The translations under genes were made by a program, and so were the position numbers. The notes below the pieces were generated by a model. It did not search any database. It was not told the origin of the DNA and was given only the letters and a program-made list of their open reading frames with translations. From positions 124,001 to 188,000 of the forward strand of contig NZ_QUEE01000009.1 of NCBI RefSeq assembly GCF_003477885.1: a stretch of DNA of 64,000 bases, read 5' to 3'. The stretch comes from Lachnotalea sp. AF33-28 (GTDB taxonomy: Bacteria > Bacillota > Clostridia > Lachnospirales > Lachnospiraceae). This document shows positions 34,684 to 44,237 of this stretch, in pieces (within the stretch, counting starts at the first letter, position 1; every line of letters starts with the position of its first letter).

Positions 34684-36270
34684 TTATTTCAGCGCGTCAT
34701 TCACCTTCTGAATCGTATCCTCAAGGCCATCCTGCTTATACTCTTCCAGGATTTCCTTCCACATCTCTTCTACAGGCTTCGTACCTGTCATAATGCGCAG
34801 TCCGTCATCGCTGGGACTGATCACAAGGGTTGAGCCTGACTGAACAAATGCCGACTTACACCTCGGCTCATACTCGGGCATTTTACAAGCCTTTGCCTGT
34901 TCAATGTAGCTGGGTACCCACTCATCATACCAATCGTCATACCCCGCATCATTCTCATACCCGTTGGGAAGCGGAAGAACCCAGGAGACAACATTTGCCA
35001 ACGCAAGGGTGCTTGGATACTTTTCATTGCGGGCATCTATGTCCGCTACCAGTTTTCCGTCCACGATTTCATAGCTCTCGCCTTCCACACCGAATTTTGA
35101 CAGCATAATACCTTCATCAGAGAGCAGATAATCATAAATCATCAGGATCCTCTCCATCTTCTTATCATCCACATGGGAAGAGAAGATTGACTCTGCGGCA
35201 GAATACGACGTTGACCAGTAATAGGTTTCGCCGTTTGCGCCGGGCATAAGATTCAGTATCTTGCAGTCATCCATCATCGGATTGCCATACAGCTCCTTCC
35301 AGCTTGAATCCATACCAAAACTTGGAGTGGCGGCAATAGAGCTGGTCACGCATAAAGCTGCAGCCTGGCCATTTAAAAATTTATTTTGTGCCAATTCAAG
35401 AGTAGAGATGGGCAGATCCGGATCAATGGTACCCTCTGTATACATGTCGCGCATTAGATTCCAGGTGGCGAGCACATTATCTCCCAGATTCTCACCTCCA
35501 AAATAGGCGGGAACATAGGTATCGTTCCACTTCTCCCATCTGTCATCACATGCGTTCGGTACGCTGTAGCACAGCATGGGATAACCCAAATATCCCATAG
35601 ACGGAGCTGTCATTCCACCGATGTTCTTGCCTTCCGGATCGGCCTTCATGATTGCCAGCAGCATCTCGCGGAACTCGTCCCAGTTTGCTGGTTCTTTTGT
35701 GATACCGGCCTGCTGCGCCAGATCCCAGCGGTAAAGGATCACTCTCTCCATAACCGTCTCTTCCTGAGACAGATAGACATTTTTCGGAATCACATAGCAT
35801 TCGCCATCCACCATGCAGTTTTCTTTCGTGTTTTCTTCCATATACTTCTGCAGGTTGGGATAGGCGGACAGATCACTGGGAAGGGAACGGATCACACCGT
35901 CTCTCGCCCAGGAGTACATCTGTGTCGTATCGCGGATATATGCGGCGGAGATATCAGCCAGTGAATCGGTGGAAGCCCAAAGCTGCAATTTCTGGGTGTG
36001 GTCATCCCATGTAATATTCTGGGAGACAAAGTCGACATTGAACTTTTCTTTAATGGTTTTCAGCACCTCATCATCGCTGCTGAAAGCGGAATCTCCATTC
36101 CAATGGGATATGCTGATTTCCATAAATTCCAGATCATCTTTCCCGCTTACGGATGGGGTAACCTTATTTCCGTCATCCGGATCAGCAGTCTTGCTGCCGC
36201 AGCCCGATAACAGTCCCACCAAAATGAGCGCCATACACAATAGCATTGACAGGTAACGTTTCTTGTTCAT
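34684..36270 (-). CDS. Extracellular solute-binding lipoprotein (LplA-like)
   Basis: 528 aa from ATG at 36270 with AGGAGGAG upstream; a frame starting at 36327 is not supported. Lipoprotein signal MNKKRYLSMLLCMALILVGL with lipobox LSGC, lipidated Cys24. The large size, Trp-rich ligand domain and position after two permeases fit family-1 binding proteins of oligosaccharide importers without a local ATPase (LplA/YtcQ type, powered by a shared MsmX-type ATPase elsewhere; inference). It captures the oligosaccharide or glycoside at the cell surface. Confidence 0.9.
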   Translation of the reverse strand: MNKKRYLSMLLCMALILVGLLSGCGSKTADPDDGNKVTPSVSGKDDLEFMEISISHWNGDSAFSSDDEVLKTIKEKFNVDFVSQNITWDDHTQKLQLWASTDSLADISAAYIRDTTQMYSWARDGVIRSLPSDLSAYPNLQKYMEENTKENCMVDGECYVIPKNVYLSQEETVMERVILYRWDLAQQAGITKEPANWDEFREMLLAIMKADPEGKNIGGMTAPSMGYLGYPMLCYSVPNACDDRWEKWNDTYVPAYFGGENLGDNVLATWNLMRDMYTEGTIDPDLPISTLELAQNKFLNGQAAALCVTSSIAATPSFGMDSSWKELYGNPMMDDCKILNLMPGANGETYYWSTSYSAAESIFSSHVDDKKMERILMIYDYLLSDEGIMLSKFGVEGESYEIVDGKLVADIDARNEKYPSTLALANVVSWVLPLPNGYENDAGYDDWYDEWVPSYIEQAKACKMPEYEPRCKSAFVQSGSTLVISPSDDGLRIMTGTKPVEEMWKEILEEYKQDGLEDTIQKVNDALK

Positions 36271-36383
36271 AAACCTCTCCTCCTCTAAAATAATATAGTT
36301 GATGTGTGCACCTAAAAATCCGTGCATTAATATATAATAAACTCTCCCGCTGTTTAGAGAATCTATTTACTTATTCTTTGTTA

Positions 36384-37289
36384 CTATTCTTTAATTCCCC
36401 CCACCATAATCCCCTTGACAAAATGCTTCTGGACAAACGGATACACGCATAATATGGGAGCCGTGGTAACTACGATAGCCGCCATCTGCACAGCCGTGCT
36501 GTTCACCTGCTGATCCTTCTGCAAAAGCTGTTTTGCTATATCATTGAGCGTATTGCTCATGCTGATCAGCACATTCCTAAGATAGATCTGCAGCGGATAC
36601 AGCGATGCCTTGCTGACATACAGGTTGGCCAGATACCATTCATTCCACCTTTCCACCGCATAAAACAGAAAAAATGTCGCCATAAATGGCAGGGATATAG
36701 GCAGGATGATCCTGACCAGAATCACTGCCTCGTTGGCGCCGTCCAGCCGCGCAGCCTCCATCAGGCTGTCAGGCAGGGAAGAAAAATAGTTCTTCATGAT
36801 GATCAGGTAATAAGTGCTGATTGCGCTGGGAAGTATCATCGCCCAGACGGTATTCACCAGACCCAGACCTTTAACGACAAGATAGGTGGGGATCATTCCG
36901 CCGCTGAAGAACATCGTAAATACAATCATTCCCAGAAAGATCCTTCTTCCAACCAGCTGCTTTCTGGACAGAACATACGCACCGGTTACTGACAGAAACA
37001 TATTGATAAAAGTGCCCACGACAGTGATAAACAGGCTGACGCCCACGGAGCTGAAAAAGCCCTTGTCATGAAAAATTGTCTTATACCCCGTCAGATCAAA
37101 CACATATGGCAGCAGATATAAAGGATGAGACGCATAGGATACCGTGTCCGCAAAGGACAGCAGGATTACCTGATAAAATGGGAAGATGGCCACCGCCGCC
37201 AGAATTACCAGTATAATGAGCAGAAAAACATCTCCCACGGTAATCCTATTCACACTGTATTTTCTGATCTTTTTGTTTTTATTATCCAT
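36384..37289 (-). CDS. Carbohydrate ABC transporter permease (YtcP/LplC-like)
   Basis: 301 aa, six membrane segments. The cytoplasmic EAA loop is MEAARLDGANEAVILVRIILPISLP. It is the second subunit of the importer with the 37313-38266 permease, 23 bp downstream of it. AGGAG precedes the ATG. It ends with the family-typical C-terminus FVKGIMVGGIKE. Confidence 0.94.
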   Translation of the reverse strand: MDNKNKKIRKYSVNRITVGDVFLLIILVILAAVAIFPFYQVILLSFADTVSYASHPLYLLPYVFDLTGYKTIFHDKGFFSSVGVSLFITVVGTFINMFLSVTGAYVLSRKQLVGRRIFLGMIVFTMFFSGGMIPTYLVVKGLGLVNTVWAMILPSAISTYYLIIMKNYFSSLPDSLMEAARLDGANEAVILVRIILPISLPFMATFFLFYAVERWNEWYLANLYVSKASLYPLQIYLRNVLISMSNTLNDIAKQLLQKDQQVNSTAVQMAAIVVTTAPILCVYPFVQKHFVKGIMVGGIKE

Positions 37290-37312
37290 TCGCGCATCTC
37301 CTGTCTCATACT

Positions 37313-38266
37313 TTAAAGCAGACCTTCCTCGCCTGTTTTCGTAACAATTTTATTCGTAATCAGAATCATGATCAGGCCAAAAACAGACTTAAATACACCG
37401 ATTGCAGTGGAATAACCGAAATTCATGGTGCCGCTTAGCAGCGATTCCCGGAATATGTAGGTGTCCAAAGTATCCGCAACGCTGTAGACCGGAGATGAAT
37501 AGGTGTTAAAGATCTGATCAAACCGGCCGTTGGTGAGCAGCTGCCCCACTGCTAGAATCAGCATGATGCAGATGGTGCTGCGTATGCCGGGCAAAGTCAC
37601 ATGCCACACCCGCTGCAGACGGCTCGCCCCATCCACGCTGGCCGCCTCGTAAAGGCCCTGGTCCACGGATGTTATGGCCGCCAGATAGATGATGGAGCCC
37701 CATCCGGTTTCCTTCCAGATGTTGCTAAGCCAGATAAACCAGCGGTAAGCCCCCGCGTCTGTCAGCGGGGAGATTGTATCAAGGCCAAACGCCATCAGCA
37801 GCTGGTTTACCACACCCACAGAAGAAAACAGGTTTACCAGAATACCGGACAGCACCACCCAGGAAATAAAATGCGGAAAAGTGACCGCCGTTTGAATAAA
37901 TTTTTTCGACCGGCGGAAACGAACCTCATTGAGTATCAGCGCGAGGCCGATTTCACACGGCATAGTCAGCAGAATGCCGCCGATGCCAAAGATCACCGTA
38001 TTTTTTATAGCCCGCAGAAACTCCCTGTCACTGAACATATTCCTGAAATGGTCCAATCCGACCCAGTCGCTTCCCCAGATTCCCCCCCTGATGCTGTAAT
38101 TCTTGAAAGCCAGCACCAGACCGCCCATGGGTGCATAGCAGAAAACCAGATACCATAAAAGCACCGGAAGCAGCAGAACATACAACAGCCAGTTATTTCT
38201 AAAATAGACCCTTATTCTGTGCCACTTGTTATCTTTCCTATGTATTACACTTTTCTCTCTGTACAA
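37313..38266 (-). CDS. Sugar ABC transporter permease (LplB/YteP-like)
   Basis: 317 aa, six membrane segments. EAA loop: YEAASVDGASRLQRVWHVTLPG. The start is TTG at 38266 with GGAGGGG 5-7 nt upstream. It is the promoter-proximal gene of the - strand catabolic locus, divergent from the YesM-like kinase with a 215-bp shared regulatory region, the standard arrangement for YesMN-controlled importers. Confidence 0.93.
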   Translation of the reverse strand: MYREKSVIHRKDNKWHRIRVYFRNNWLLYVLLLPVLLWYLVFCYAPMGGLVLAFKNYSIRGGIWGSDWVGLDHFRNMFSDREFLRAIKNTVIFGIGGILLTMPCEIGLALILNEVRFRRSKKFIQTAVTFPHFISWVVLSGILVNLFSSVGVVNQLLMAFGLDTISPLTDAGAYRWFIWLSNIWKETGWGSIIYLAAITSVDQGLYEAASVDGASRLQRVWHVTLPGIRSTICIMLILAVGQLLTNGRFDQIFNTYSSPVYSVADTLDTYIFRESLLSGTMNFGYSTAIGVFKSVFGLIMILITNKIVTKTGEEGLL

Positions 38267-38435
38267 TGCCGCCCCTCCACCTTTTACTCTTTGCCGCCTT
38301 TCTCAAAAACCAATTTAATCATAATAAAACCCAGACTAAAAGGAAATGTAAGATTCTTTCTTTTTATATCGACAAATATGGAAAATTCGTTGTTCAAAAG
38401 TATTTTTTTCCATACATTTAGGAGTTAAATTTCTG

Positions 38436-38441
38436 TATAAT
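38436..38441 (+). promoter_or_regulatory. -10 box for YesM/YesN-like operon
   Basis: TATAAT 40 nt before the kinase start; the -35 region is weak, suggesting activator dependence. The opposite - strand promoter for the transporter should lie in the same 38267-38481 gap, but I cannot place it. Confidence 0.4.
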
Positions 38442-38481
38442 AGATTTATTAAAGGATCAATCACGAAAATGGAGAAAACAA

Positions 38482-40284
38482 ATGAAATGCATACCGAATA
38501 AATTCAATAAATTGGCAATTACCAGACAGTATTTTCTGCTTTTGCTTTGCTCTCTTTTTATCCTGCTGTGCCTGTCCGTCATGCTTCTTTTCCAGGCCAG
38601 GAAGATGGTATTACAGACCAGCAATGAATATGCCGCCATGTTTTCCGGCACGCTTTCCTCACAGATCACCCTGATCTCCAATCAGGCGGAATCCATCTGC
38701 GAGCAGCTTCTGTACGACATCAACACCACAACACTGCTGGAGGCAGGCAACTGGCATGAGGTTACGGTGGAAATTATCCGAGCGCTGAAGGATCAGAAAA
38801 TACATATACAGGAGGCAAATACATCCATAGCCGATATTGCCTATGTCAATAGCCTGATTAACTGGTCCGCCCTCTTCACACGGGAAACACTGGCAGAGAT
38901 GACTCTGAAAATGGAGACGGCGAACATCTGCGTCAGCCTTGGAATCCGGTATGGGGATTTTCTCTCCAATAAGCATACTCCCTACCTGGTTTTTGGAGCG
39001 CCTGCTTATTCCAACTATCAGCGTATAGGTTACATTTTCATATCCATCCGCCTGCCCCAGCTGTCTCTGCCTGTATTTCAGCAGAACCAGGCCAGCTCCT
39101 GCTTCCTTATGATGGACAGACAATTTCATACCTATGCTTTTAACTGTGAACAGGACCTGGTCGATGAAATCATCGGAGGGATCGGACTCCTGCAGACGCT
39201 TTTTACTCCGGACACCATGGATACCCAGAGCACTGATATGATATTAAAGGACTATGCGGTCAGCTATCAGTATGTGGATGCCGCTGACTGTTATATGATA
39301 AGCGCAGTCAACACAAACAGCATTACCAGCCAGCTGGGCGGCATTAATCTTCTGTGTGCAACAATGATTGCCGTTACGGTCCTGTTTTTAATTCTGGTCT
39401 ACATGATCCTTTACCGGAACTATATCGTTCCGATCAGAACCTTTAATTCTATCATAAAGGAAATAGAGGCAAGCCATCAGCGAGTCATAAAGAAACCGCT
39501 GAACCTGCAGGGATGTAAAGAAATCCATGAAATCGGTAAGAGCTTCACCTCCCTTTTGACTTCCATCAACGAACTGAACTTTCAGATTGTGCGCAACGCC
39601 AACGACCTTTATGAAATGGAACTTCAGCAGAAAATAGCGGAACTGGACAATCTTCGCAACCAAATAAATCCTCATTTTATCTATAACACCCTGGAATTGA
39701 TCCGTGGGATCGCCACAGATTATTCCGTCCCTCTGATTGATCAGATCTCCGTCTCCATGGGGAAAATCCTGCGCTACAGCATTAAGGGGGACCAGATTGT
39801 CTCCCTGCAGCAGGAGATTGACATCACCCTTGCCTATCTGAATATCCAGCAGGCGAGGTTTCCCAACCGGATCATGATTTTAAAAAACTTTCAGCCGGAC
39901 ACCCTGCAGATTCCCGTGATCAAAATGCTCCTGCAGCCCCTGGTGGAAAATGCCATATTTCACGGATTGGAGCACAAGGAGGGGAACGGTGTTCTTGTTT
40001 TAAACAGCACTTTAGAAGGGGACATTTTAAAGATCACCATCCGGGATAACGGTGTGGGCATATCCGGGGAAAAGCTTTCCGAAATACATCGCATGCTCGC
40101 CTCCCCGGTATATGACACCAGCAAAAATATAGGGCTCATAAACACCAATGCCCGTCTGCATCTTCAGTACGGTCCGCAATACGGGATTTCCCTGGAAAGC
40201 CATGAGGGGGACGGAACCTGTGTAACTCTTATTCTGCCGTCAGGCATGCAAATGACAAAACCTTTGGTTGGTGATAATAAATAG
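38482..40284 (+). CDS. YesM-like sensor histidine kinase
   Basis: 600 aa. Membrane helices at about 18-38 and 293-313 bound a large extracellular sensor. A HAMP-like linker is followed by the His_kinase domain with phospho-accepting His398 in NQINPHFIYNTLELIRG. The ATPase has N-box LQPLVENAIFHGLEH and G-box DNGVGI, GLINTNARL. GGAG at 7 nt precedes the ATG. It is the sensor for the adjacent YesN-type regulator and presumably for the divergent sugar importer locus. Confidence 0.94.
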   Translation: MKCIPNKFNKLAITRQYFLLLLCSLFILLCLSVMLLFQARKMVLQTSNEYAAMFSGTLSSQITLISNQAESICEQLLYDINTTTLLEAGNWHEVTVEIIRALKDQKIHIQEANTSIADIAYVNSLINWSALFTRETLAEMTLKMETANICVSLGIRYGDFLSNKHTPYLVFGAPAYSNYQRIGYIFISIRLPQLSLPVFQQNQASSCFLMMDRQFHTYAFNCEQDLVDEIIGGIGLLQTLFTPDTMDTQSTDMILKDYAVSYQYVDAADCYMISAVNTNSITSQLGGINLLCATMIAVTVLFLILVYMILYRNYIVPIRTFNSIIKEIEASHQRVIKKPLNLQGCKEIHEIGKSFTSLLTSINELNFQIVRNANDLYEMELQQKIAELDNLRNQINPHFIYNTLELIRGIATDYSVPLIDQISVSMGKILRYSIKGDQIVSLQQEIDITLAYLNIQQARFPNRIMILKNFQPDTLQIPVIKMLLQPLVENAIFHGLEHKEGNGVLVLNSTLEGDILKITIRDNGVGISGEKLSEIHRMLASPVYDTSKNIGLINTNARLHLQYGPQYGISLESHEGDGTCVTLILPSGMQMTKPLVGDNK

Positions 40285-40294
40285 GAGGATGATT

Positions 40295-41719
40295 ATGTAT
40301 CAAGTATTGTTAGTGGATGATGAACCTGCCATTACCGCCAGTATGTGTAAGGCTATAGGCTGGGCAGCGCACCAGTGCGAGGTCGCAGTTGTAGCAGGAA
40401 GCGGCAAAGAAGCTCTGGACATTATAAAAGGACGGCAAATTGATATTGTTATCACAGATATCCGCATGCAGCAGATGGGCGGGCTGGAATTATGTCAGAT
40501 TCTTTTCGCCCGGTATCCGAATATTCAAACCATTGTCATCAGCGGATATGCAGAATTTTCTTATGCGCAGAAGGCCATCAAATACGGAATTCTGGGATAC
40601 TGTCTAAAACCCCTGGAATACGAAGAAATCGACATATATCTGAACCGGGCAGTGTCCAGACTCCAGAGCAAGGAGCAAACCTATAACCAGGATGTTTTGC
40701 TGGGCGCCCTTTTGGACGAAGATATCCCTCTGCTCTCCGATTATCTGACAGCCTCCGGCAATTATCACAGCACCTGCTGCTGCGCCGTATTTACTGGCTC
40801 TTTTCCCCCTGATACAAAGGGGAACTCTTCCACCCTGTTCAGAATGGGGCAGCATCAATACGGATGGTTTTCCAGCTTCCCTCTGGACCAGGCCACAATC
40901 AGCAGTTTTCTGTCCCTGCCGGAAAACAAGTGTATCGGCCTGGCAAACACAGCATTTCCTATAGAGGAGCTTCCCCGACGGATCAAAGAATGCCAGATCC
41001 GGGCTCTGCAATATTTCATACAGCCGGATTGTACCGTAAGTACACTTATTTCGGAGGATAAAAGCCAGGATTTTTTAGATCAGGTCTCCTCATTACTATC
41101 CATCGGTAACAGCGGCCAGCTTCTGCTTGCCCTGGAAACATTAAAAAACAGTCCGCAGCGGAAATCATTTTCCGTGCAGACTGCCATGTGCCTGAACAAT
41201 ATGATCTGTTCTTCCAACCGGTATAATTCCCAGCGGGACGACTACTATATTTACAGTGTCCATCAGCTGCCTGAACGCTACCGGGACTTTTCCGAAATGC
41301 TGACCCTGCTCTGTCAGCTGGCAATGGAGCCAAATCCTACTTACAACGAGCAGCTTTATATGACCAACACCAATTTCATCCAGATGATGGAATACTTAAA
41401 CCAAAATTATACCCGTAATATCTCCACAAATGACCTTGCCCAATACATGCATATGAATCCCAGCTACCTTTCCAAAATCTTCAAGCAGGAAGCCGGCACC
41501 ACAGTGATCAAGTATCTCACAAGCCTGCGCATCCACAAATCCTGTCAGATGCTTAATTCCGGCAATTACAGCATCAGCGAAATTGCCTCCGCCACAGGCT
41601 TTAATGATTACTTTTATTTTCTTAAGACCTTCAAAAAAATCACCGGAGTCACCCCCAGGCAATACCAGCTTGGCGAAGGAACCGACCTAAACCTCTTCTC
41701 AGGCAGCATCCCAGTATAG
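40295..41719 (+). CDS. YesN-like response regulator with AraC DNA-binding domain
   Basis: 474 aa from ATG at 40295 (MYQVLLVDDEP), 6 nt after GGAGG; an ATG 6 nt earlier has no spacing. Receiver domain with D8/D9, phospho-site D55 (VITDIRM) and K105. A middle linker domain of about 230 aa precedes a C-terminal AraC double helix-turn-helix (STNDLAQYMHMNPSYLSKIFKQE, SISEIASATGFNDYFYFLKTFKKITGVTPRQY). Likely activates the divergent transporter and enzyme genes. Confidence 0.95.
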   Translation: MYQVLLVDDEPAITASMCKAIGWAAHQCEVAVVAGSGKEALDIIKGRQIDIVITDIRMQQMGGLELCQILFARYPNIQTIVISGYAEFSYAQKAIKYGILGYCLKPLEYEEIDIYLNRAVSRLQSKEQTYNQDVLLGALLDEDIPLLSDYLTASGNYHSTCCCAVFTGSFPPDTKGNSSTLFRMGQHQYGWFSSFPLDQATISSFLSLPENKCIGLANTAFPIEELPRRIKECQIRALQYFIQPDCTVSTLISEDKSQDFLDQVSSLLSIGNSGQLLLALETLKNSPQRKSFSVQTAMCLNNMICSSNRYNSQRDDYYIYSVHQLPERYRDFSEMLTLLCQLAMEPNPTYNEQLYMTNTNFIQMMEYLNQNYTRNISTNDLAQYMHMNPSYLSKIFKQEAGTTVIKYLTSLRIHKSCQMLNSGNYSISEIASATGFNDYFYFLKTFKKITGVTPRQYQLGEGTDLNLFSGSIPV

Positions 41720-41738
41720 TCATTCCTTCACCTGCGCT

Positions 41739-41946
41739 GTTACTGTTCAGGGGTTGCCGCTAAAGCAGCGCAAGACAGGGCCGGGTATATTCCTCATAGG
41801 GATCCCTTGAAGCCCGCCGGTACTTATGCTGTGTATTTTACAGCATTAGTACCGCTGCGCGCTTCACGGAGCGAGAGCGTGTCCCAATGAGGAATATACC
41901 CGGCCCTGTCTTGCGCGGGAAGTTTACGACAACCGTGGACAGTAAC
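41739..41946 (-). mobile_element. Palindromic MITE-like element B
   Basis: 208 bp, opposite orientation to A and C. Termini GTTACTGTTC and GGACAGTAAC. The 19-nt variable arm (on - AAGACAGGGCCGGGTATAT) is perfectly mirrored. The central hairpin has compensated changes relative to A and C (GGTACT/AGTACC for GGTTCT/AGAACC; TGCTGT/ACAGCA). No exact 8-bp flanking repeat. It fills most of the gap between the YesN-like gene and the lspA-like gene. Confidence 0.85.
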
Positions 41947-41958
41947 TGCGACTCCCCA

Positions 41959-41987
41959 TTGCGGCTTTTCCCCGCAGCAGCTATAAT
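41959..41987 (+). promoter_or_regulatory. Candidate promoter of lspA-like gene
   Basis: TATAAT at 41982-41987 with TTGCGG at 41959-41964 and a 17-bp spacer, 12 bp beyond the end of element B. Confidence 0.5.
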
Positions 41988-42024
41988 ACTAATATGCGCA
42001 GACCGCGCAGGAACGGAGGGCCTT

Positions 42025-42477
42025 ATGATATTCCTGATTCTGACACTTTTCGTATTTTCAATGGACCTGTATTTAAAAAACCAGATTGAGCAGGCGGATC
42101 AGAGTGATTTTCCCAAAACCTTATCGGAGAACCGGCTGATACTTACCAGGATGCACAATAAGGGCATGTTTATGAATCTTTTGGATAAGCACCCGCTTCT
42201 TACCAAGATACTGCCGGGCGGTGCATGCCTCCTGGTTCTGTGCTTTTATATCCCTCTTTTATTTGAAAAAGGCCGCCTGCTGCTAAAGCTCGGCCTGTCA
42301 CTGCTGGCGGGCGGAGCTTTAAGCAACCTGTCGGACCATTTGATCAGGGGCTATGTGGTGGATTATATCTATATCCCCTGGAAATTCCTAAAAAAAATCG
42401 TCTTCAACCTGGCAGATGCTGCGGTTTTTCTCGGAGTATTGCTCTGCACTCTGTCCGAGCTTCTTAGAAAGCAGTAG
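42025..42477 (+). CDS. Signal peptidase II-like membrane protein
   Basis: 150 aa from ATG at 42025 with GGAGGG upstream; the longer frame is coded by element B and rejected. Four hydrophobic segments. LspA landmarks: FVFSMDLYLKNQI (D...K), NLSDHLIRGYVVDYI with the first catalytic Asp, and VFNLADAAVFLG with the second. It is divergent from housekeeping LspA (short, SDH in place of NLxDR), so it may be a paralogue or a specialised lipoprotein signal peptidase. The stop codon lies within a palindrome. Confidence 0.8.
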   Translation: MIFLILTLFVFSMDLYLKNQIEQADQSDFPKTLSENRLILTRMHNKGMFMNLLDKHPLLTKILPGGACLLVLCFYIPLLFEKGRLLLKLGLSLLAGGALSNLSDHLIRGYVVDYIYIPWKFLKKIVFNLADAAVFLGVLLCTLSELLRKQ

Positions 42478-42517
42478 CAGTTCAGACGGCGTATTTTCCC
42501 GCCGTCTGAACTGCTAC
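42474..42517. repeat. Perfect 17-bp palindrome (CAGTTCAGACGG family)
   Basis: GTAGCAGTTCAGACGGC (42474-42490) and its exact complement (42501-42517) flank GTATTTTCCC. It lies between convergent stops at 42477 and 42519. It could end transcripts from both sides but lacks a T-run. It is near-identical to the palindrome at 16623-16657. Confidence 0.75.
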
Positions 42518-42518
42518 C

Positions 42519-44237
42519 CTATTCCAGTTCCTGCATTCTCTTATCCGCATATACGGCGAGCAGATGATATGCGCCCACATTGAGCGCAGCAAGCACCATA
42601 CAGCATATGACGCACAGCACATAGAGGTTTATGGGCAGCAGCGCATAGAGCATGGCCGCAGCTCCGCCTAACACAGCCCCCAGCACAACGGTGATCAGTG
42701 CCTCCAAAAGCGTGTTCATATTCTGCTTTACGGCCATCTGCTCGCTCTCCCATTCAAGTTTAGGTGATACCAGATCCACCCATATCTGTATCATGTTAAT
42801 CAGCAGGTTAATGCCAAAGGTGATCAGTATCATAAATACAAGTGAAAGAGGCGGCAATCCAAACAGAAGTATGAATACAACAAACAGAATTGCGGCATAA
42901 AATGTCGTTCCGATCAAGCTTAAGATGAGACCGCAGATGACCTTTGCCTGAATCTGTGTCCGGTATGGCACCGGGATCAGCTTCATGAAAAAGAAACTTC
43001 TGCCCTCCCTTGAGATTGCCGTTCCGGATGTAAAATTCATGCTCGTTATAAACACAGTGATGCCATAAGTAACGATCAGAGCCAGAGCTGCCGCGGAAAC
43101 TGTATTCATCGCAGCTGTCATACCTGACAGGCTGGTCATTACCTGTTCACCGCTCACCTGGTCCTTACCGCTTCCGATCAGGCTGAAAACAACAGGCAGC
43201 ACCATAAAGACAGGCCAGCTAAAGGTGATCAGGCAGCAGTTCAAGAAATAGGTAGGGGTACGGAATAAAACCCGCCATTCCCTCTGCACGCAGCTTTTTA
43301 AGACGCCGTTGCTGCGCGTCAGTTTTTCCCTCATCGTGACGCTTATCTTCCTGCGTTTGGAGGAAGTTTCGCTGATGCTCAACACACCTGCGAAATACAG
43401 TTTCTGCGCCAGAAACAAAAATACTGCCGCGACTGCCAAAAGGCAGAGCAGATATAAAAGCATCTGTAAAATGTCAGCGTTCACTATCGCCTTCTCCAAA
43501 AAAATAAATAAGGGGAAGAAACCGCTCATGACGCCCAGGAGTGAATTATCGCTGGCTGTCAGCATTTCCATGACGGATTCCTGTGTATATCCGGACATGC
43601 TCCCGCTGAAGGTGCTGAAGGAGATCACGAATACCAGCATCAGAACGGTGATCACGACATTGATGAAATCCCTGTTCGCCACTCTTCGGAAAATACGCAT
43701 AAACAGCATGGACAGCACCGATGCATAGATCAGGGGCAGCACAGGAATCGTTAACAGCGCCGCAACCGCAAACAGCCAATACAGGATACCCGCGCCGCTG
43801 GCCACCCCATATCCCAGAAAAGCGGGGCCTAACAGTACCGCCTCGGTCAGATACTCATATGCCAGGGTCACCGTAAATTTAGCGCCCACAATCTGCCATG
43901 GGGAAAGAGGCAGAGGCAGCAGATTATAGATATCGCGGCTCATATAAAACACCGACATGACAAGCGCCAGGCCAAAGACCAGCGTGGCGAGCGCTCCGGC
44001 ATAGCAGATCAGCTCGATGATCATACCTTCCTGCCCGATGGCCGCCATCATACGGTAACCGCCGGCAGCCAGGGAAAAGATCATACCCATGGCCGGCATC
44101 ATACAAACCGTCAGCAGGGCATACAGCGCGATCCTTCCGCCTCTGCCGGCTGTTTTCTTTTTATTTTCACTCTTCTGAAGGATGTCTCCCAGGCCGGACT
44201 TCAGAAGTACTTTTGTGAGAACCAGAAATTCACGCAT
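42519..44237 (-). CDS. ABC exporter permease, large multi-pass type
   Basis: 572 aa with about 12 hydrophobic segments in two halves, and a cytoplasmic region around residues 285-320 (ETSSKRRKISVTMREKLTRS). It resembles the putative ABC exporter permeases of Firmicutes that pair with a single ATPase. The start overlaps the ATPase stop by 8 nt. The cargo is unknown. Confidence 0.85.
   Translation of the reverse strand: MREFLVLTKVLLKSGLGDILQKSENKKKTAGRGGRIALYALLTVCMMPAMGMIFSLAAGGYRMMAAIGQEGMIIELICYAGALATLVFGLALVMSVFYMSRDIYNLLPLPLSPWQIVGAKFTVTLAYEYLTEAVLLGPAFLGYGVASGAGILYWLFAVAALLTIPVLPLIYASVLSMLFMRIFRRVANRDFINVVITVLMLVFVISFSTFSGSMSGYTQESVMEMLTASDNSLLGVMSGFFPLFIFLEKAIVNADILQMLLYLLCLLAVAAVFLFLAQKLYFAGVLSISETSSKRRKISVTMREKLTRSNGVLKSCVQREWRVLFRTPTYFLNCCLITFSWPVFMVLPVVFSLIGSGKDQVSGEQVMTSLSGMTAAMNTVSAAALALIVTYGITVFITSMNFTSGTAISREGRSFFFMKLIPVPYRTQIQAKVICGLILSLIGTTFYAAILFVVFILLFGLPPLSLVFMILITFGINLLINMIQIWVDLVSPKLEWESEQMAVKQNMNTLLEALITVVLGAVLGGAAAMLYALLPINLYVLCVICCMVLAALNVGAYHLLAVYADKRMQELE

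Noticed and set aside
36380..36389. GTTACTATTC at the end of the second permease gene, resembling the element terminus
   Set aside because: The match stops after 10 bases and no arm or second terminus follows; likely chance.
42474..42517. Perfect palindrome considered as a classical terminator
   Set aside because: No T-run on either side; it is better described as a member of a repeat family, though it may still slow convergent transcription.
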